64,000 bases of DNA from Desulfobacteraceae bacterium Eth-SRB2 (GTDB lineage Bacteria; Desulfobacterota; Desulfobacteria; Desulfobacterales; UBA11574): NCBI GenBank assembly GCA_004193595.1, contig RPGQ01000001.1, forward strand, positions 186,001 to 250,000, read 5' to 3'. A model generated the notes under the pieces. It was given only the letters and a program-made list of their open reading frames with translations, was not told the DNA's origin and did no database searches. The position numbers and the translations under genes are program-made. Below are positions 10,073 to 20,251 of the stretch, piece by piece; the stretch's first letter is position 1; each line of letters begins with the position of its first letter.

Positions 10073-10805
10073 TACATCTTCCTCCAATTACAATGATCTT
10101 GATCCCGCAAAGCTACCCTCACATGTTGCCGTTATTATGGACGGTAACGGCCGCTGGGCCAAAAAGCGCCTCTTAAATCGAATTCAAGGACATGAAAAGG
10201 GTTCGAAAACGGTTCGAACCATTGTTCGAGCCTGCCGCGAAATCGGTATTTCCTATCTGACCCTGTATGCTTTTTCCACTGAAAACTGGCAGCGCCCCCA
10301 ATCCGAAGTCCTTGCTCTCATGACCCTTCTTAAAAAATTTCTCGAATCGGAAAAAAAAGAGATGCTGGACAATAATATCCGCTTGTATGCCATCGGACAA
10401 ATAGAACGGTTGCCGGAAAATGTCCGGCAAACATTACATAACGTCATGGCGTTAACAAAAAACAATAACGGTATGACCCTAAATCTGGCATTGAGCTACG
10501 GCGGGCGGGCTGAAATCGTTAAGATGGTTAAAGAGATTGCAATAAAAGCCAAAGAGGGTCGTATGGGTCCGGATTCAATAACACCGGAAATTATATCTGA
10601 ACACCTGTATACTCATCAAATGCCTGATCCGGATCTTTTGATTAGAACAAGCGGAGAAATGCGCATAAGCAATTTTCTCCTGTGGCAGATAGCCTACTCT
10701 GAAATTTATATTACAGATACGTTATGGCCCGATTTTGGGAAGGATGAATTTGTGCGAATTCTGAAAGATTATCAGCAGCGCGAACGGAGGTTCGGTAAAG
10801 TCTGA
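10029..10805 (+). CDS. uppS: isoprenyl (undecaprenyl) diphosphate synthase
   Basis: cis-Prenyltransferase making the undecaprenyl carrier for peptidoglycan and O-antigen. Contains the family motifs MDGNGRWAKKR (pyrophosphate-binding Asp), GHEKGSK, YAFSTENWQRP and the C-terminal RTSGEMRISNFLLWQ. The frame from ATG 10029 overlaps frr by 44 bp and adds a Lys/Ser-rich N-terminus; TTG 10062 is a shorter alternative. The first gene of the uppS-cdsA-dxr-rseP envelope/isoprenoid set. Confidence 0.93.
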   Translation: MKSVKKKRKKSLNSNTSSSNYNDLDPAKLPSHVAVIMDGNGRWAKKRLLNRIQGHEKGSKTVRTIVRACREIGISYLTLYAFSTENWQRPQSEVLALMTLLKKFLESEKKEMLDNNIRLYAIGQIERLPENVRQTLHNVMALTKNNNGMTLNLALSYGGRAEIVKMVKEIAIKAKEGRMGPDSITPEIISEHLYTHQMPDPDLLIRTSGEMRISNFLLWQIAYSEIYITDTLWPDFGKDEFVRILKDYQQRERRFGKV

Positions 10806-10812
10806 AGATTGA

Positions 10813-11145
10813 ACTTAGGGGCTTGGCCCCGCCTGCCATTGCAAGTTCACTCGCCAGTTGAGCAAGGCGAGGCGGCCTGGGGCACGAGCGGGCAGGCCCA
10901 ATTGGAATGATGGAGTATTGGAGTATTGGAGTATTGGAGTGTTGATTTAAAAAAAAGAGCTTTAAATTTTCAGGTTTTCTCCAGGGATCTGTTTTCTGAG
11001 AGCGATGAAAAAAGGGGTTTCTTCCATTACTCCACCACTCCAATACTCCAGTACTCCGTAAATCGTTAAATGCCGGCAAACTAAATCCCCGCTGGGGATA
11101 ATCAAAGCCGGGCCTTCTGGACCCGGATTTTTACTTTCGATAAGT
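10813..11145. repeat. dispersed repeat block, inverted copy at 56185-56430
   Basis: Holds no gene. Positions 10813-10910 are an inverted match to 246-300. GGAGTATTGGAGTATT tandem units follow at about 10918. The stretch to 11145 (with GGTTTCTTCC, GTACTCCGTAAATCG and GGGGATAATCAAAGCCGGG) is an inverted, roughly 90 percent match by eye to 56185-56430. The two copies are 45 kb apart. Confidence 0.7.
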
Positions 11146-11250
11146 TGTAGAATTTCCAAGACGTTTAATTAATTGATACGGGCCGGATTTCTTATATCCG
11201 GCGTGGATTCCAATAGTCATTCGCAACTTGTAAACGGCAATCCAGTCAAA

Positions 11251-12060
11251 ATGCATTTGAAACGATGGATTACAGCTTTTGTGGCCATTCCCTTTCTTGT
11301 TTTGCTCATCGGAACCGGGGGGGCATTGGTGTTTTCTATGGTTATCGGTGCCGTATGCCTCATAGCCCTTTGGGAATTTTTTCATATTTTACTTGGCAAA
11401 ATTGAACCCTTGAATCCATTTTGCTTTAAGCTTTTGGCTTTCATCATAGGTCCGGCTATTATCTGGGCTGCATATATGAATTCATTCAAAATTATTTTAG
11501 GCCTTATTGCTTTAAATCTTATTGTCTCTGCTCTGATCTCTCTTCCTAAATTTAAATCTGATGCATCCGTATCGGAAATTGTTTTAAAACAGGTTTTGGG
11601 AGTTTTATATATACCTGTATTTCTATCGTATCTTGTTTTGATCCGGAATGGTGATCATGGCGTTTCCTGGATTTTTTTCCTATTAATCGTGATTTTTCTG
11701 GGTGATACCGGTGCATTCTATACCGGATCTTATCTGGGGCGACATAAGCTTTGCCCTGCCGTAAGTCCGAACAAAACCATAGAAGGATCTGTTGGCGGAC
11801 TTTCCGCCAATGTATGCGCGGGTGCTTTGTTCAAAATTTTCTTTTTTCCGCTGTTGCAGTGGAACTTAAGTATCCTGTTTTTCCTTTGCATCGGTGTTGC
11901 AGGACAGGTGGGCGATCTGTTTGAATCTAAACTTAAAAGAATCGCCAATATAAAGGATTCCGGTGAATTACTTCCCGGTCACGGTGGATTTCTGGATCGA
12001 ATTGATGCGTTACTTTTTGCGGCCCCGGTCGCTTATTTTTTCATAGAATATATATTATAA
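11251..12060 (+). CDS. cdsA: phosphatidate cytidylyltransferase
   Basis: About 269 aa integral membrane enzyme that makes CDP-diacylglycerol from phosphatidate and CTP, feeding all phospholipid synthesis. About eight hydrophobic segments are visible. The C-terminal signature SKLKRIANIKDSGELLPGHG followed by GFLDR matches the CdsA family pattern, and SPNKTIEGSVGG is the preceding conserved loop. ATG 11251 starts at the first membrane segment; the frame is open to TTG 11173, but that stretch runs out of the repeat region. dxr begins one base after the stop. Confidence 0.93.
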   Translation: MHLKRWITAFVAIPFLVLLIGTGGALVFSMVIGAVCLIALWEFFHILLGKIEPLNPFCFKLLAFIIGPAIIWAAYMNSFKIILGLIALNLIVSALISLPKFKSDASVSEIVLKQVLGVLYIPVFLSYLVLIRNGDHGVSWIFFLLIVIFLGDTGAFYTGSYLGRHKLCPAVSPNKTIEGSVGGLSANVCAGALFKIFFFPLLQWNLSILFFLCIGVAGQVGDLFESKLKRIANIKDSGELLPGHGGFLDRIDALLFAAPVAYFFIEYIL

Positions 12061-12061
12061 A

Positions 12062-13219
12062 ATGAAAAACCTTTCCATACTTGGATCCACAGGATCCATT
12101 GGGCGCAATACACTTGAAATTGTAGCAATGTTTCCCGAACGATTTACCGTAAAGGCGCTTGCCGCTAGAAATAATACGAGCTTATTGGCCGGTCAGGTAG
12201 AGAAATTCCGCCCTGACATGGCTGTGGTTTTTGATGAGACCCGTGCCATTGAATTAAAAAGCATGCTTCCGTCGAAGTCAAAGGTTGAAATTATGTATGG
12301 ACAAGAGGGGTACAGGACCGCGGCGACCTATGATTCTGTTGATATGGTTGTTACCGCAGTTGTGGGAGCGGCCGGACTGATACCCACCCTTGCTGCCATA
12401 GAGGCGGGGAAAAACATTGCCCTGGCAAATAAGGAAACCCTTGTAATGGCCGGCGAGATTGTTATAACAAGAGCGGCACGAAATCGTGTAAAGATCATTC
12501 CAATAGATAGCGAGCACAGCGCAATTTTTCAATGCATTGCGGGCAATCGCAGGCAGGATCTGGATAAAATTCTCCTCACGGCTTCCGGCGGTCCGTTTTT
12601 GAACCGGCCGAAAAACGAATTTGTGAAAATAAAACCCCGGGATGCGCTCAACCATCCAACCTGGCAAATGGGAAAAAAGGTTAGTGTGGATTCAGCGACC
12701 CTAATGAACAAGGGGCTTGAGGTTATAGAAGCAAAATGGCTGTTCGGTGTTTCGCAGGAAATGATTGAAGTTCTTATCCATCCGCAAAGTGTGATTCACT
12801 CCATGGTCTCTTTTAAAGACGGCACGGTAATGGCCCAGCTGGGAATTCCGGATATGAAGGGGGCAATTGCATATGCCCTGTCCTATCCCGAACGTCTTGC
12901 ACTGGAACAGCCCTTGCCTGATTTTGCCGCGATCGGGGCGCTTACTTTCGAAAAGCCTGATTTAAATAAATTTCCATGCCTTGATCTGGCGTACAAGGCC
13001 TGCCAAGCCGGAGAGACGCTGCCGGCGGTGTTAAATGCGGCAAACGAGATGGCTGTTCAGGCTTTTTTGAAGCAACGGGTACCATTTGTCAAAATACCTG
13101 AGGTTATCGGAAAAACAATGGAGAGCCACGCAGTTGTTACGAACCCGGCCTTTGATGATATTATCGAATCTGACAGATGGGCCCGGGAGCAGGCCCGAGA
13201 TTTAATCGACAGGATATAA
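12062..13219 (+). CDS. dxr: 1-deoxy-D-xylulose 5-phosphate reductoisomerase
   Basis: 385 aa NADPH-dependent enzyme of the MEP isoprenoid pathway, converting DXP to MEP. The Rossmann motif GSTGSIGRNTLEI is at the N-terminus, and the catalytic/metal site segment PIDSEHSAIFQ lies near residue 147. VSVDSATLMNKGLEVIEA and HPQSVIHSMV are also conserved. It supplies precursors to UppS, encoded two genes upstream. Essentially contiguous with cdsA. Confidence 0.95.
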   Translation: MKNLSILGSTGSIGRNTLEIVAMFPERFTVKALAARNNTSLLAGQVEKFRPDMAVVFDETRAIELKSMLPSKSKVEIMYGQEGYRTAATYDSVDMVVTAVVGAAGLIPTLAAIEAGKNIALANKETLVMAGEIVITRAARNRVKIIPIDSEHSAIFQCIAGNRRQDLDKILLTASGGPFLNRPKNEFVKIKPRDALNHPTWQMGKKVSVDSATLMNKGLEVIEAKWLFGVSQEMIEVLIHPQSVIHSMVSFKDGTVMAQLGIPDMKGAIAYALSYPERLALEQPLPDFAAIGALTFEKPDLNKFPCLDLAYKACQAGETLPAVLNAANEMAVQAFLKQRVPFVKIPEVIGKTMESHAVVTNPAFDDIIESDRWAREQARDLIDRI

Positions 13220-13514
13220 TATTATGAAAATATTATGAAAATATAAACAAAATTAGGATGGTCTTGAAAAAAGCCAATTAAATATTATTATCTAAAAAAT
13301 TAATCCGAACAGCCAGAACAAAAAAAGATAGGTTTTATTTTTTACAATTAAGAGCACGAAAAAAATAATAAATTATAATCTTCGTGTACTTCGTGGTATA
13401 ATTCAATTTTTCTTGTCACAAAATAGATAAATTTAATATTTAAGAAAATAAAAAAAATCGTTCTGCTTCTTAAGAATTTATCAATCTTGATGAACTCGTA
13501 AAAAGTCCGATTTA

Positions 13515-13639
13515 GACGGTTTCGTAAAAAGTTCAAATTCAAGGCGTGCAAATTTTGTAATCATGAGGCGTACTTTTCGTACGTTGAATGATTGCGAAAT
13601 GCAGCACAACGCAGAAGTTGGACTTTTTACGAGACCGTC
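13515..13639. mobile_element. 125-bp MITE-like element
   Basis: Terminal inverted repeats GACGGTTTCGTAAAAAGTTC (from 13515) and the complement ending at 13639 match at about 20 of 22 positions. The interior also contains GTACTTTTCGTAC. It lies in the gene-free gap 13220-13683, which otherwise is AT-rich with no recognisable signal. Confidence 0.65.
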
Positions 13640-13683
13640 AATTATAATTTTACAATCATTTTTTAGCAGGAACTATTACCGTA

Positions 13684-14751
13684 ATGAGCGTTAATATATT
13701 TGCATTAGTCATTGTTTTGGGCGTACTGATATTTTTTCATGAACTGGGACATTTCCTGGTCGCCAGGTTATTCGGCGTGGGGGTTGAAAAATTTTCACTC
13801 GGTTTTGGCCCCAGATTAATCGGTAAAAAGATCGGCATTACCGATTATATTATTTCCGCCATACCTTTAGGCGGATATGTTAAAATGGTTGGCGAGCAAC
13901 CCGATGCCGAGTTAGATCCCGCCGACATTCCCATCTCATTTACCCACAAAAATGTCTGGAAAAGAATACTTATCGTTGCGGCCGGTCCTTTTTTTAATTT
14001 CCTTCTTGCCGTGATAATATTCTTTGGTATTTTTCAAATTTCCGGCATGTTTATCTTGCAGCCTTCCATAGGAGAGGTGCAGGAAGGTACACCCGCATAC
14101 CGGGGAGGTCTGGAAAAAGACGACCTGATCACATCCATAAATGGCGTTGATATATCCACCTGGGAGAAAATGGCGGAAATCATTACGGGAAGCAAAGGCA
14201 ATACCCTTTCCATATCCGTGCGTCGAAAAGATTCTACCCGGGTTGTAAATATTACGCCGGAAATCAAAACATTTAAAAATATATTTAACGAAGATGTCGA
14301 ACGGTATGTCATCGGAATTAGCGCGTCAGGTAACGGGTTCTCAAAAAAATTGAATGTGTTTCAGTCCCTTTCGCAGAGCATTATACAGACCTATAATATC
14401 ACCGTCCTGACCATAAAGGGTGTTATCAAGCTTTTGCAGGGGACTATTTCGCCAAAAACACTGAGCGGGCCGATCATGATTGCCCAGATGGCCGGGGAGC
14501 AGGCCAGGGAGGGGGCGACCCATTTGATCTTTTTCATTGCACTGATCAGCATAAACCTTGCCATTCTCAATTTTCTTCCCATCCCGGTTTTAGACGGCGG
14601 CCATCTTCTTTTCTTTTTTATTGAGGCGGTCACGGGAAATCCGGTAAGTATAAGGGTGCGAGAAATTGCCCAGCAGGCAGGTATATTTGTGTTGTTACTG
14701 CTGATGATATATGTGTTCTATAATGATATTGCGAAGGTCTTTTTTAGTTAG
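13684..14751 (+). CDS. rseP: site-2 membrane protease RseP family
   Basis: 355 aa intramembrane zinc metalloprotease. HExxH is present as FFHELGHFLVARLFG (about residues 17-31), and the second metal ligand is in PVLDGGHLLFF near residue 303. One PDZ domain (about residues 115-200, GLEKDDLITSINGVDI) lies between membrane segments. Family members cleave membrane-bound anti-sigma factors and signal-peptide remnants. Shorter than E. coli RseP (450 aa, two PDZ domains). Follows dxr, as in many genomes. Confidence 0.92.
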   Translation: MSVNIFALVIVLGVLIFFHELGHFLVARLFGVGVEKFSLGFGPRLIGKKIGITDYIISAIPLGGYVKMVGEQPDAELDPADIPISFTHKNVWKRILIVAAGPFFNFLLAVIIFFGIFQISGMFILQPSIGEVQEGTPAYRGGLEKDDLITSINGVDISTWEKMAEIITGSKGNTLSISVRRKDSTRVVNITPEIKTFKNIFNEDVERYVIGISASGNGFSKKLNVFQSLSQSIIQTYNITVLTIKGVIKLLQGTISPKTLSGPIMIAQMAGEQAREGATHLIFFIALISINLAILNFLPIPVLDGGHLLFFFIEAVTGNPVSIRVREIAQQAGIFVLLLLMIYVFYNDIAKVFFS

Positions 14752-14786
14752 TTAGTTGTGTTACTACGGATGGATACAATTCGACG

Positions 14787-17783
14787 ATGCCATATCGACT
14801 TGAGATAGCCCTAAAATCCGAGCTGTTTGATGCTGAAGGGAACGGAATTCGCCAGAAGGCAAAGAATTATTTCGGTATTGACCTGGTCAGCGTTCGTTGC
14901 GTTTATATTGTCACCATTGACGCCGATCTTTCCAAAGATCAGCTGAAAACCATCCAAACAGAAATCTTTACCAATCCCGTGACCCAGATCTCCTCCTTGG
15001 ATCCCCTTGATATGGAATTTGACTGGACCATCTGGGTCGGCTACAGACCGGGAGTCAGAGATAATCCCGGAAGTACCGCTGTTGAGGCGGTGGAAGATAT
15101 TCTGGGGATAAGGTTCGGGCCGGGTCAAGCCATCTACACTTCAAAGCGGTATTGCCTGAAAGGCAAAGGTCTGACCGCGGAAGATATGGACAAAATTGCT
15201 GCCGAACTTCTTGCCAATGATATCATCCAGCAGTGGAAAATTTTTCCGGCGGACCAATGGAATCCTGCCCAAGGAACCGGTATTATCATCCCCAGAGTCA
15301 TACTTGACCATACCCCCACGGTGTCAACAATATCGGTAGGCAGCGATTCAACCTTAAAAAAGATTAGTGACCAACGGGGCCTGGCATTGAACCCTGCGGA
15401 TATACCGTTCATAAGGTCCTATTTTTTGGATGCTAAGGTGCAAGCCTCACGGGCTTCCGTGGACCTTTCAGATCCAACGGATATTGAACTTGAATATATT
15501 TCCCAGGCCAGAAGCGATCATTGTAACCATAATACCTTTCGAGGGCTGTTCCGTTATTCGGATCTTGAAACCGGTGAGACCGAGGTTGTGGACAACTTAT
15601 TTAAAACCTGCATTGAGACGCCGACGCTGACCCTGAAGGAGAAAAATCCCTGGGTGGTATCGGTTTTGTGGGATAATGCCGGTGTGGGACGATTTGACAA
15701 CAACCATTATTACGTTATTACCGGGGAAACCCACAATTCTCCATCCAATATGGAGGCATACGGCGGAGCCATTACCGGAATTGTCGGGGTATACCGTGAT
15801 CCTTTAGGAACCGGTAAAGGGTCGAAGCTGGTCATGGGCAGTTACGGCTATTGTGTGGGACCCAGGGATTATAACGGGGTCCTTAAGCCGCGTCTTCATC
15901 CCAGACGCCTTCTGGATGGTGTTATTGAAGGGGTAAGAGACGGCGGTAACAAAAGCGGAATTCCCACGACCTTCGGCCAGGTGCTTTTTCATCCCGGATA
16001 TATGGGAAAATGCCTTGTTTTTGTAACGGCGCTGGGAATTATGCCGGCTTTTATCGGGGAAGAACCGTCGGAAACAAAGAAAACATCTCCCGGAGAGCTG
16101 CTTATCATGTGCGGCGGGAGGGTCGGCAAAGACGGAATTCACGGGGTTACCGCTTCGTCAGAGACTTTTTCCGAGCATACCCCTGCCGGTCATGTTCAGA
16201 TCGGTGATCCCTATACCCAGAAAAAAATGCACGATTTTCTTTTAGAGGCCAGGGACCGGGACCTGATAAGATTTATTACGGATAACGGCGGGGGAGGACT
16301 CTCATCTTCTGTGGGCGAATCGGCCCGGTTTAGCAATGGGTGTGAGGTCCAACTCGAAAAAGTTCCCTTAAAATATCAAGGGCTTGATCAGTGGGAAATT
16401 TGGGTTTCCGAATCCCAGGAACGAATGACCGTGGCGGTTAATCCCACGCATCTTGAACGTTTTATGGAGCTATCCGGAATGCATGCCGTAGAGAGTACGG
16501 TCATCGGCAGTTACACCCATACGGGAAAACTTCATATCACCTATAACGGCAGGACCTGTGCCTATATAGATATGGATTTTTTAACGTCGGGTTTTCCCCA
16601 GTGGGAATTTGATGCACAATGGCAGGCATCGGAAAGACGGGGTTTGTTTGAACCGGTTCTAAAAGAACCCAGTGACTATGAAGCATTACTAAAGGACCTG
16701 CTTTCACGCCCCAATATCTGCTCCAAGGAATGGATAAGCAGGCAGTATGATCATGAAGTGCAGGGGTCCAGCGTGATTAAGCCTCTGGTGGGTGCGGATC
16801 GTGATGTCAATAGTGACGCGGTGGTCATACGGCCTGTGATCGACTCTAAAAAAGGTCTTGTATTTTCCCAGGCCCTGCTGCCCGCCTATTCGGCCATCGA
16901 TGCCTATCACATGACAAGTTGTACAATTGATGAGGCGGTGCGCAGACTCCTGGCTGTGGGTGGAAATTTTGACCGTATCGGCGGCGTGGATAATTTCTGC
17001 TGGCCCAGTATTCAATTTCACCCTCAAGATAACCCGGACGGAAAATTCAAAGCCGCACAGCTTGTGCGATCCTGCCGGGCATTGCGTGACATCTGTCTGT
17101 CCTATGAAATACCGCTTCTATCCGGTAAGGATAGTATGTACGTTGACGGCCACCTTACCGGGCCATACGGTGAAACCCACAAAGTATCCGCACTGGAGAC
17201 CCTTCAGTTTTCTGCAACCTCCGTTATCGACGATATCGAAAAATGTGTCACCATGGACAGCAAAATGCCCGGAGACCTGGTTTACGTATTGGGGACCACG
17301 CGAAACGAACTCGGCGGATCCGAATATTACGAGCATTTGGGGTATGTGGGGCGGAATGTGCCTCATGTTTTTCCGGAAAAGTTCGCCCATCTGTACCGGG
17401 CTTTGGGCCATGCCGTTGACCAAGAGCGGGCGGCCTCTGTTCACGGTATATATCGTGGCGGTCTGGGGGTACACCTTGCCATGGTGGCTATGGGCGGGAA
17501 TTTGGGGATGACGGTTGACCTGGGTCTTGTTCCCACGGATCCGCTTGATTGCAATGATGTTATTTTGTTTTCGGAATCGGCCGGCCGTTTCATTGTAACC
17601 ATCGATTCTGAAAACCAAAAGATTTTCGAAGAAATTTTTAAAGGGCTTGCCTGCGCCTGTATCGGGTCCGTAACTCATGAATCCGACTTCATCATAAAAG
17701 GGATTGACGGCAGGCCGCTGATTAGCATTCCTGTGCAGGAACTCAAAGACGCCTGGAAAAAGCCCTTTGGAGAATTGATTTAG
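14787..17783 (+). CDS. purL: phosphoribosylformylglycinamidine synthase, synthetase subunit
   Basis: 998 aa ATP-dependent enzyme making FGAM from FGAR in purine synthesis. The N-terminal 150 residues form a PurS-like region. The two AIRS-type halves follow, with SDHCNHNTFRG and GETHNSPSNMEAYGGAITG in the first and PLLSGKDSMYVDG in the second. It lacks the glutaminase domain of the 1300-aa E. coli PurL; that activity is encoded separately by purQ, 230 bp downstream. This is an intermediate layout between the large fused enzyme and the three-gene PurSQL form. Confidence 0.92.
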   Translation: MPYRLEIALKSELFDAEGNGIRQKAKNYFGIDLVSVRCVYIVTIDADLSKDQLKTIQTEIFTNPVTQISSLDPLDMEFDWTIWVGYRPGVRDNPGSTAVEAVEDILGIRFGPGQAIYTSKRYCLKGKGLTAEDMDKIAAELLANDIIQQWKIFPADQWNPAQGTGIIIPRVILDHTPTVSTISVGSDSTLKKISDQRGLALNPADIPFIRSYFLDAKVQASRASVDLSDPTDIELEYISQARSDHCNHNTFRGLFRYSDLETGETEVVDNLFKTCIETPTLTLKEKNPWVVSVLWDNAGVGRFDNNHYYVITGETHNSPSNMEAYGGAITGIVGVYRDPLGTGKGSKLVMGSYGYCVGPRDYNGVLKPRLHPRRLLDGVIEGVRDGGNKSGIPTTFGQVLFHPGYMGKCLVFVTALGIMPAFIGEEPSETKKTSPGELLIMCGGRVGKDGIHGVTASSETFSEHTPAGHVQIGDPYTQKKMHDFLLEARDRDLIRFITDNGGGGLSSSVGESARFSNGCEVQLEKVPLKYQGLDQWEIWVSESQERMTVAVNPTHLERFMELSGMHAVESTVIGSYTHTGKLHITYNGRTCAYIDMDFLTSGFPQWEFDAQWQASERRGLFEPVLKEPSDYEALLKDLLSRPNICSKEWISRQYDHEVQGSSVIKPLVGADRDVNSDAVVIRPVIDSKKGLVFSQALLPAYSAIDAYHMTSCTIDEAVRRLLAVGGNFDRIGGVDNFCWPSIQFHPQDNPDGKFKAAQLVRSCRALRDICLSYEIPLLSGKDSMYVDGHLTGPYGETHKVSALETLQFSATSVIDDIEKCVTMDSKMPGDLVYVLGTTRNELGGSEYYEHLGYVGRNVPHVFPEKFAHLYRALGHAVDQERAASVHGIYRGGLGVHLAMVAMGGNLGMTVDLGLVPTDPLDCNDVILFSESAGRFIVTIDSENQKIFEEIFKGLACACIGSVTHESDFIIKGIDGRPLISIPVQELKDAWKKPFGELI

Positions 17784-17847
17784 CTGGGTATTGGATATTA
17801 GTTCCTAAGCTCTGAAATTTGTGTTTCTTGTGACAAAGAAATGTTTA

Positions 17848-17985
17848 ACCAATTAAGTGTAAAGTGTCTAAAGTGATCTAAAGTGCCTAAAATTAAGGAA
17901 TACTGCCAATTTGTATAAAAGCTGGAGCGAAGCGACTCCTTAACTTTAGTCACTTCAAACTTTAGTTCACTTTAGTCACTTTTTC
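17848..17985. repeat. dispersed palindromic repeat, second copy at 26414-26550
   Basis: The arms AAGTGTAAAGTGTCTAAAGTG and TTTAGTTCACTTTAGTCACTT surround a core hairpin GGAGCGAAGCGACTCC. The same arrangement, with substitutions, lies at 26414-26550. It fills most of the purL-purQ gap. Confidence 0.65.
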
Positions 17986-18012
17986 GGCTTGGCTGAGTAT
18001 TGGAGAGATTAA

Positions 18013-18840
18013 ATGAATCACATTAGGGCCCTTGTCCTTACCGGGTACGGCTTGAACTGCGACAATGAGACAGCTTATGCCTTAAGGCTTGCCGGCTCCG
18101 ACGCTCACAGGGTTCATATCAACGCTCTTATCCACGGATCCGTGAATTTAACCGATTTTCAAATTATGGTGTTCGGAGGAGGATTCAGTTGGGGAGACGA
18201 TCATGGTGCCGGTGTGATCCAGGCGGTGCGAATGAAGACAAATCTGGGGGATAAGATTTTAGAGTTTATCGATGCCGGAAACCTTGTCATCGGCATATGT
18301 AACGGATTCCAGACCCTTGTCAATCTTGGCCTTTTGCCCGGTTTCGACCATGACTACACCCGGCGATCGGTTGCACTTACATTCAATGACTGTGGAAATT
18401 TCAGGAACGATTGGGTGACGCTGAAGGTTATTTCCAAATCTTCCTGCATAGTTACCCATGGATTAGATCGGCTGGAACTTCCCGTAAGGCATGGGGAAGG
18501 AAAATTTTATGCCGGCCCGACCACCATCCGTCGTCTGATTGATGACAACCAGGTCGTGCTCCGGTATTCAATGTCCGACGGCAGACCCGCAGACGGCAAA
18601 TTTCCTTTCAACCCCAATGGATCGATTTATGATATCGCCGGGATATGTGATCCCAGCGGCCGGATTTTCGGTCTGATGCCCCATCCCGAAGCCTTCAACC
18701 ACTGGACCAATCATCCCGACTGGACGCGAATCAAGGAAAATAACAAACGCCGGCAAAGCAAAGTAGAATCCGGCCCCACCGCCGGCATTCAACTGTTTAA
18801 AAATGCCGTAGAATATATTCGAAACGGTACTATAAAATAA
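18013..18840 (+). CDS. purQ: phosphoribosylformylglycinamidine synthase, glutaminase subunit
   Basis: 275 aa class I glutamine amidotransferase that releases ammonia for PurL. The nucleophile Cys sits in IGICNGFQTLVNLG (about residue 98), and the catalytic His-Glu pair is in LMPHPEAFNHW. MVFGGGFSWGDD is the typical PurQ oxyanion segment. A GGAGAG ribosome-binding site precedes ATG 18013. Slightly longer than Bacillus PurQ (227 aa), resembling the C-terminal domain of fused PurL. Confidence 0.92.
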   Translation: MNHIRALVLTGYGLNCDNETAYALRLAGSDAHRVHINALIHGSVNLTDFQIMVFGGGFSWGDDHGAGVIQAVRMKTNLGDKILEFIDAGNLVIGICNGFQTLVNLGLLPGFDHDYTRRSVALTFNDCGNFRNDWVTLKVISKSSCIVTHGLDRLELPVRHGEGKFYAGPTTIRRLIDDNQVVLRYSMSDGRPADGKFPFNPNGSIYDIAGICDPSGRIFGLMPHPEAFNHWTNHPDWTRIKENNKRRQSKVESGPTAGIQLFKNAVEYIRNGTIK

Positions 18841-19076
18841 TTTTATACCACTATAAAATTTTTTAATGGCTTTTCTGTCAAAAATATCACACTTCAAAAC
18901 TGAATTTATCAATACTAAAATCCTTAATATTATTAACCGGTATCTGGATATATCTATTATTATTAATTATATCAATTAGATATAATCGATACCTGTTTTG
19001 CCTATAGGGTATTCCTTAAAATATTTTTCAAAAATATGTGTTGTGGCACAAAATTTGTGTGAAGGAGTTTGACACC

Positions 19077-19538
19077 ATGAGAAAAAAAGCGGGATTCACA
19101 CTGACAGAGCTTGTCATCGTTATTGCGGTATTGGGCATATTGACTGCTGTGGCCGTACCAAGTTTTTTAAGCTGGCTGCCGAAATATCGATTGAGAAGCG
19201 CGGTGCGTGATCTTTATTCAAATCAGCAGCTGGCAAAGATGGCGGCCATTAAAACCAATCAAAAATGCAGGGTTAATTATCGCGTGAATCCGGATCAGTA
19301 TAGGGTGAGTCTTTTGAAGAAAACCGTTATGTTAAAAGATTATGGAAGCGGAGTTAAATTTGAGGGTCCGAATAAAAAAACGTTTGCCGTGGACACCATA
19401 ACGTTTAATTCCAGGGGAACCAGTAATGCAGGATACGCCTATCTGTCAAATTCGGGAAATACCGATTATTACAGAGTCGGTCCGTTGACTTCGGGAGCAA
19501 TTAAACTGCAAAGATGGAGCAATAAGTCATGGAAATAA
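19077..19538 (+). CDS. type IV minor pilin, FimT/GspH-like
   Basis: 153 aa from ATG 19077, chosen because GAAGGAG lies just upstream and the class III leader follows directly. KKAGFTLTELVIVIAVLGIL has the prepilin cleavage site G/F and Glu at +5, followed by the hydrophobic helix. The C-terminal globular part is GspH-like. First gene of the minor-pilin operon that primes type IV pilus assembly at the inner membrane. The 236 bp upstream are very AT-rich; no convincing promoter was found there. It overlaps the next gene by 10 bp. Confidence 0.85.
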   Translation: MRKKAGFTLTELVIVIAVLGILTAVAVPSFLSWLPKYRLRSAVRDLYSNQQLAKMAAIKTNQKCRVNYRVNPDQYRVSLLKKTVMLKDYGSGVKFEGPNKKTFAVDTITFNSRGTSNAGYAYLSNSGNTDYYRVGPLTSGAIKLQRWSNKSWK

Positions 19539-20242
19539 AACAGAAACAAAGGCTTATTTCATTCAAAGTTTCAAATCAGGGGTTTACCCTTGTAGAGCTT
19601 CTGGTCGGCATGGCCGTATCTCTGCTTGCCATGGGAGCGATCTATTCAACTTTTTTGAGCCAGCATAAATCATATCTGGTACAGGCAGAGGTTTCCGCCA
19701 TGCAGCAGAATCTCAGGGCCGCCATGTTTTACATGCAAAGAGAAATCAAAATGGCGGGCTGCGATCCCACGGGAAATGCTGGGGCAGCAATTATGATAGC
19801 GAATGTTGCGGAACTTCAATTCACAATAGATGAAAATGGAAATGGCTATCTTACAGATCCAGGCCCTCCATCTGCAAATGATCCTAATGAGCAGATACGA
19901 TATGCTTTGACAAACGATGTAAATAGAGATGGAATTGCTGATGGCAGCCCCTGTAATTTAGGGAGAGAGACCTGGGGTGGTGGTCTGCAGCCAGTAGCTG
20001 AAAACATCGATGCCCTCAATTTCGTTTATCTGGACGCAAACGGCAGTCCGACCATAACGCTTGCTAATATAAGATCCGTAGAAATAACCATTGTGGCCCG
20101 GACCGGTAGGGCTCTGTTGCCTTCGATAGATAACAACACATACTTGAACCAGCAAGGGACACAGATTCTGGGGCCGCCCAATGATAACTTAAGCCGCAGA
20201 TGTTTAACAACGGTTATCAAATGCCGAAATTTAGGCATATAG
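19529..20242 (+). CDS. pilW: type IV minor pilin, PilW-like
   Basis: 237 aa. The leader ends SNQG, with FTLVELLVGMAVSLLAMGAI after it (Glu at +5). MQREIKMAGCDPTG around residue 70 is the characteristic PilW segment following the N-terminal helix. Overlaps the previous gene by 10 bp and is followed after 9 bp by a PilV-like gene. Minor pilins of this type sit with PilY1 at the pilus tip. Confidence 0.85.
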   Translation: MEIKQKQRLISFKVSNQGFTLVELLVGMAVSLLAMGAIYSTFLSQHKSYLVQAEVSAMQQNLRAAMFYMQREIKMAGCDPTGNAGAAIMIANVAELQFTIDENGNGYLTDPGPPSANDPNEQIRYALTNDVNRDGIADGSPCNLGRETWGGGLQPVAENIDALNFVYLDANGSPTITLANIRSVEITIVARTGRALLPSIDNNTYLNQQGTQILGPPNDNLSRRCLTTVIKCRNLGI

Positions 20243-20251
20243 GATGATACC

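Noticed and set aside
16927..17678. Long open frames on both strands inside purL
   Set aside because: They shadow a strongly conserved 998-aa gene and have no start signals or recognisable motifs.
19044..19059. Sigma-54-like TGGCACAAAATTTGTG before the first minor-pilin gene
   Set aside because: The -12 GC is missing, and the start site would fall at the ribosome-binding site, leaving only about 8 nt of leader.
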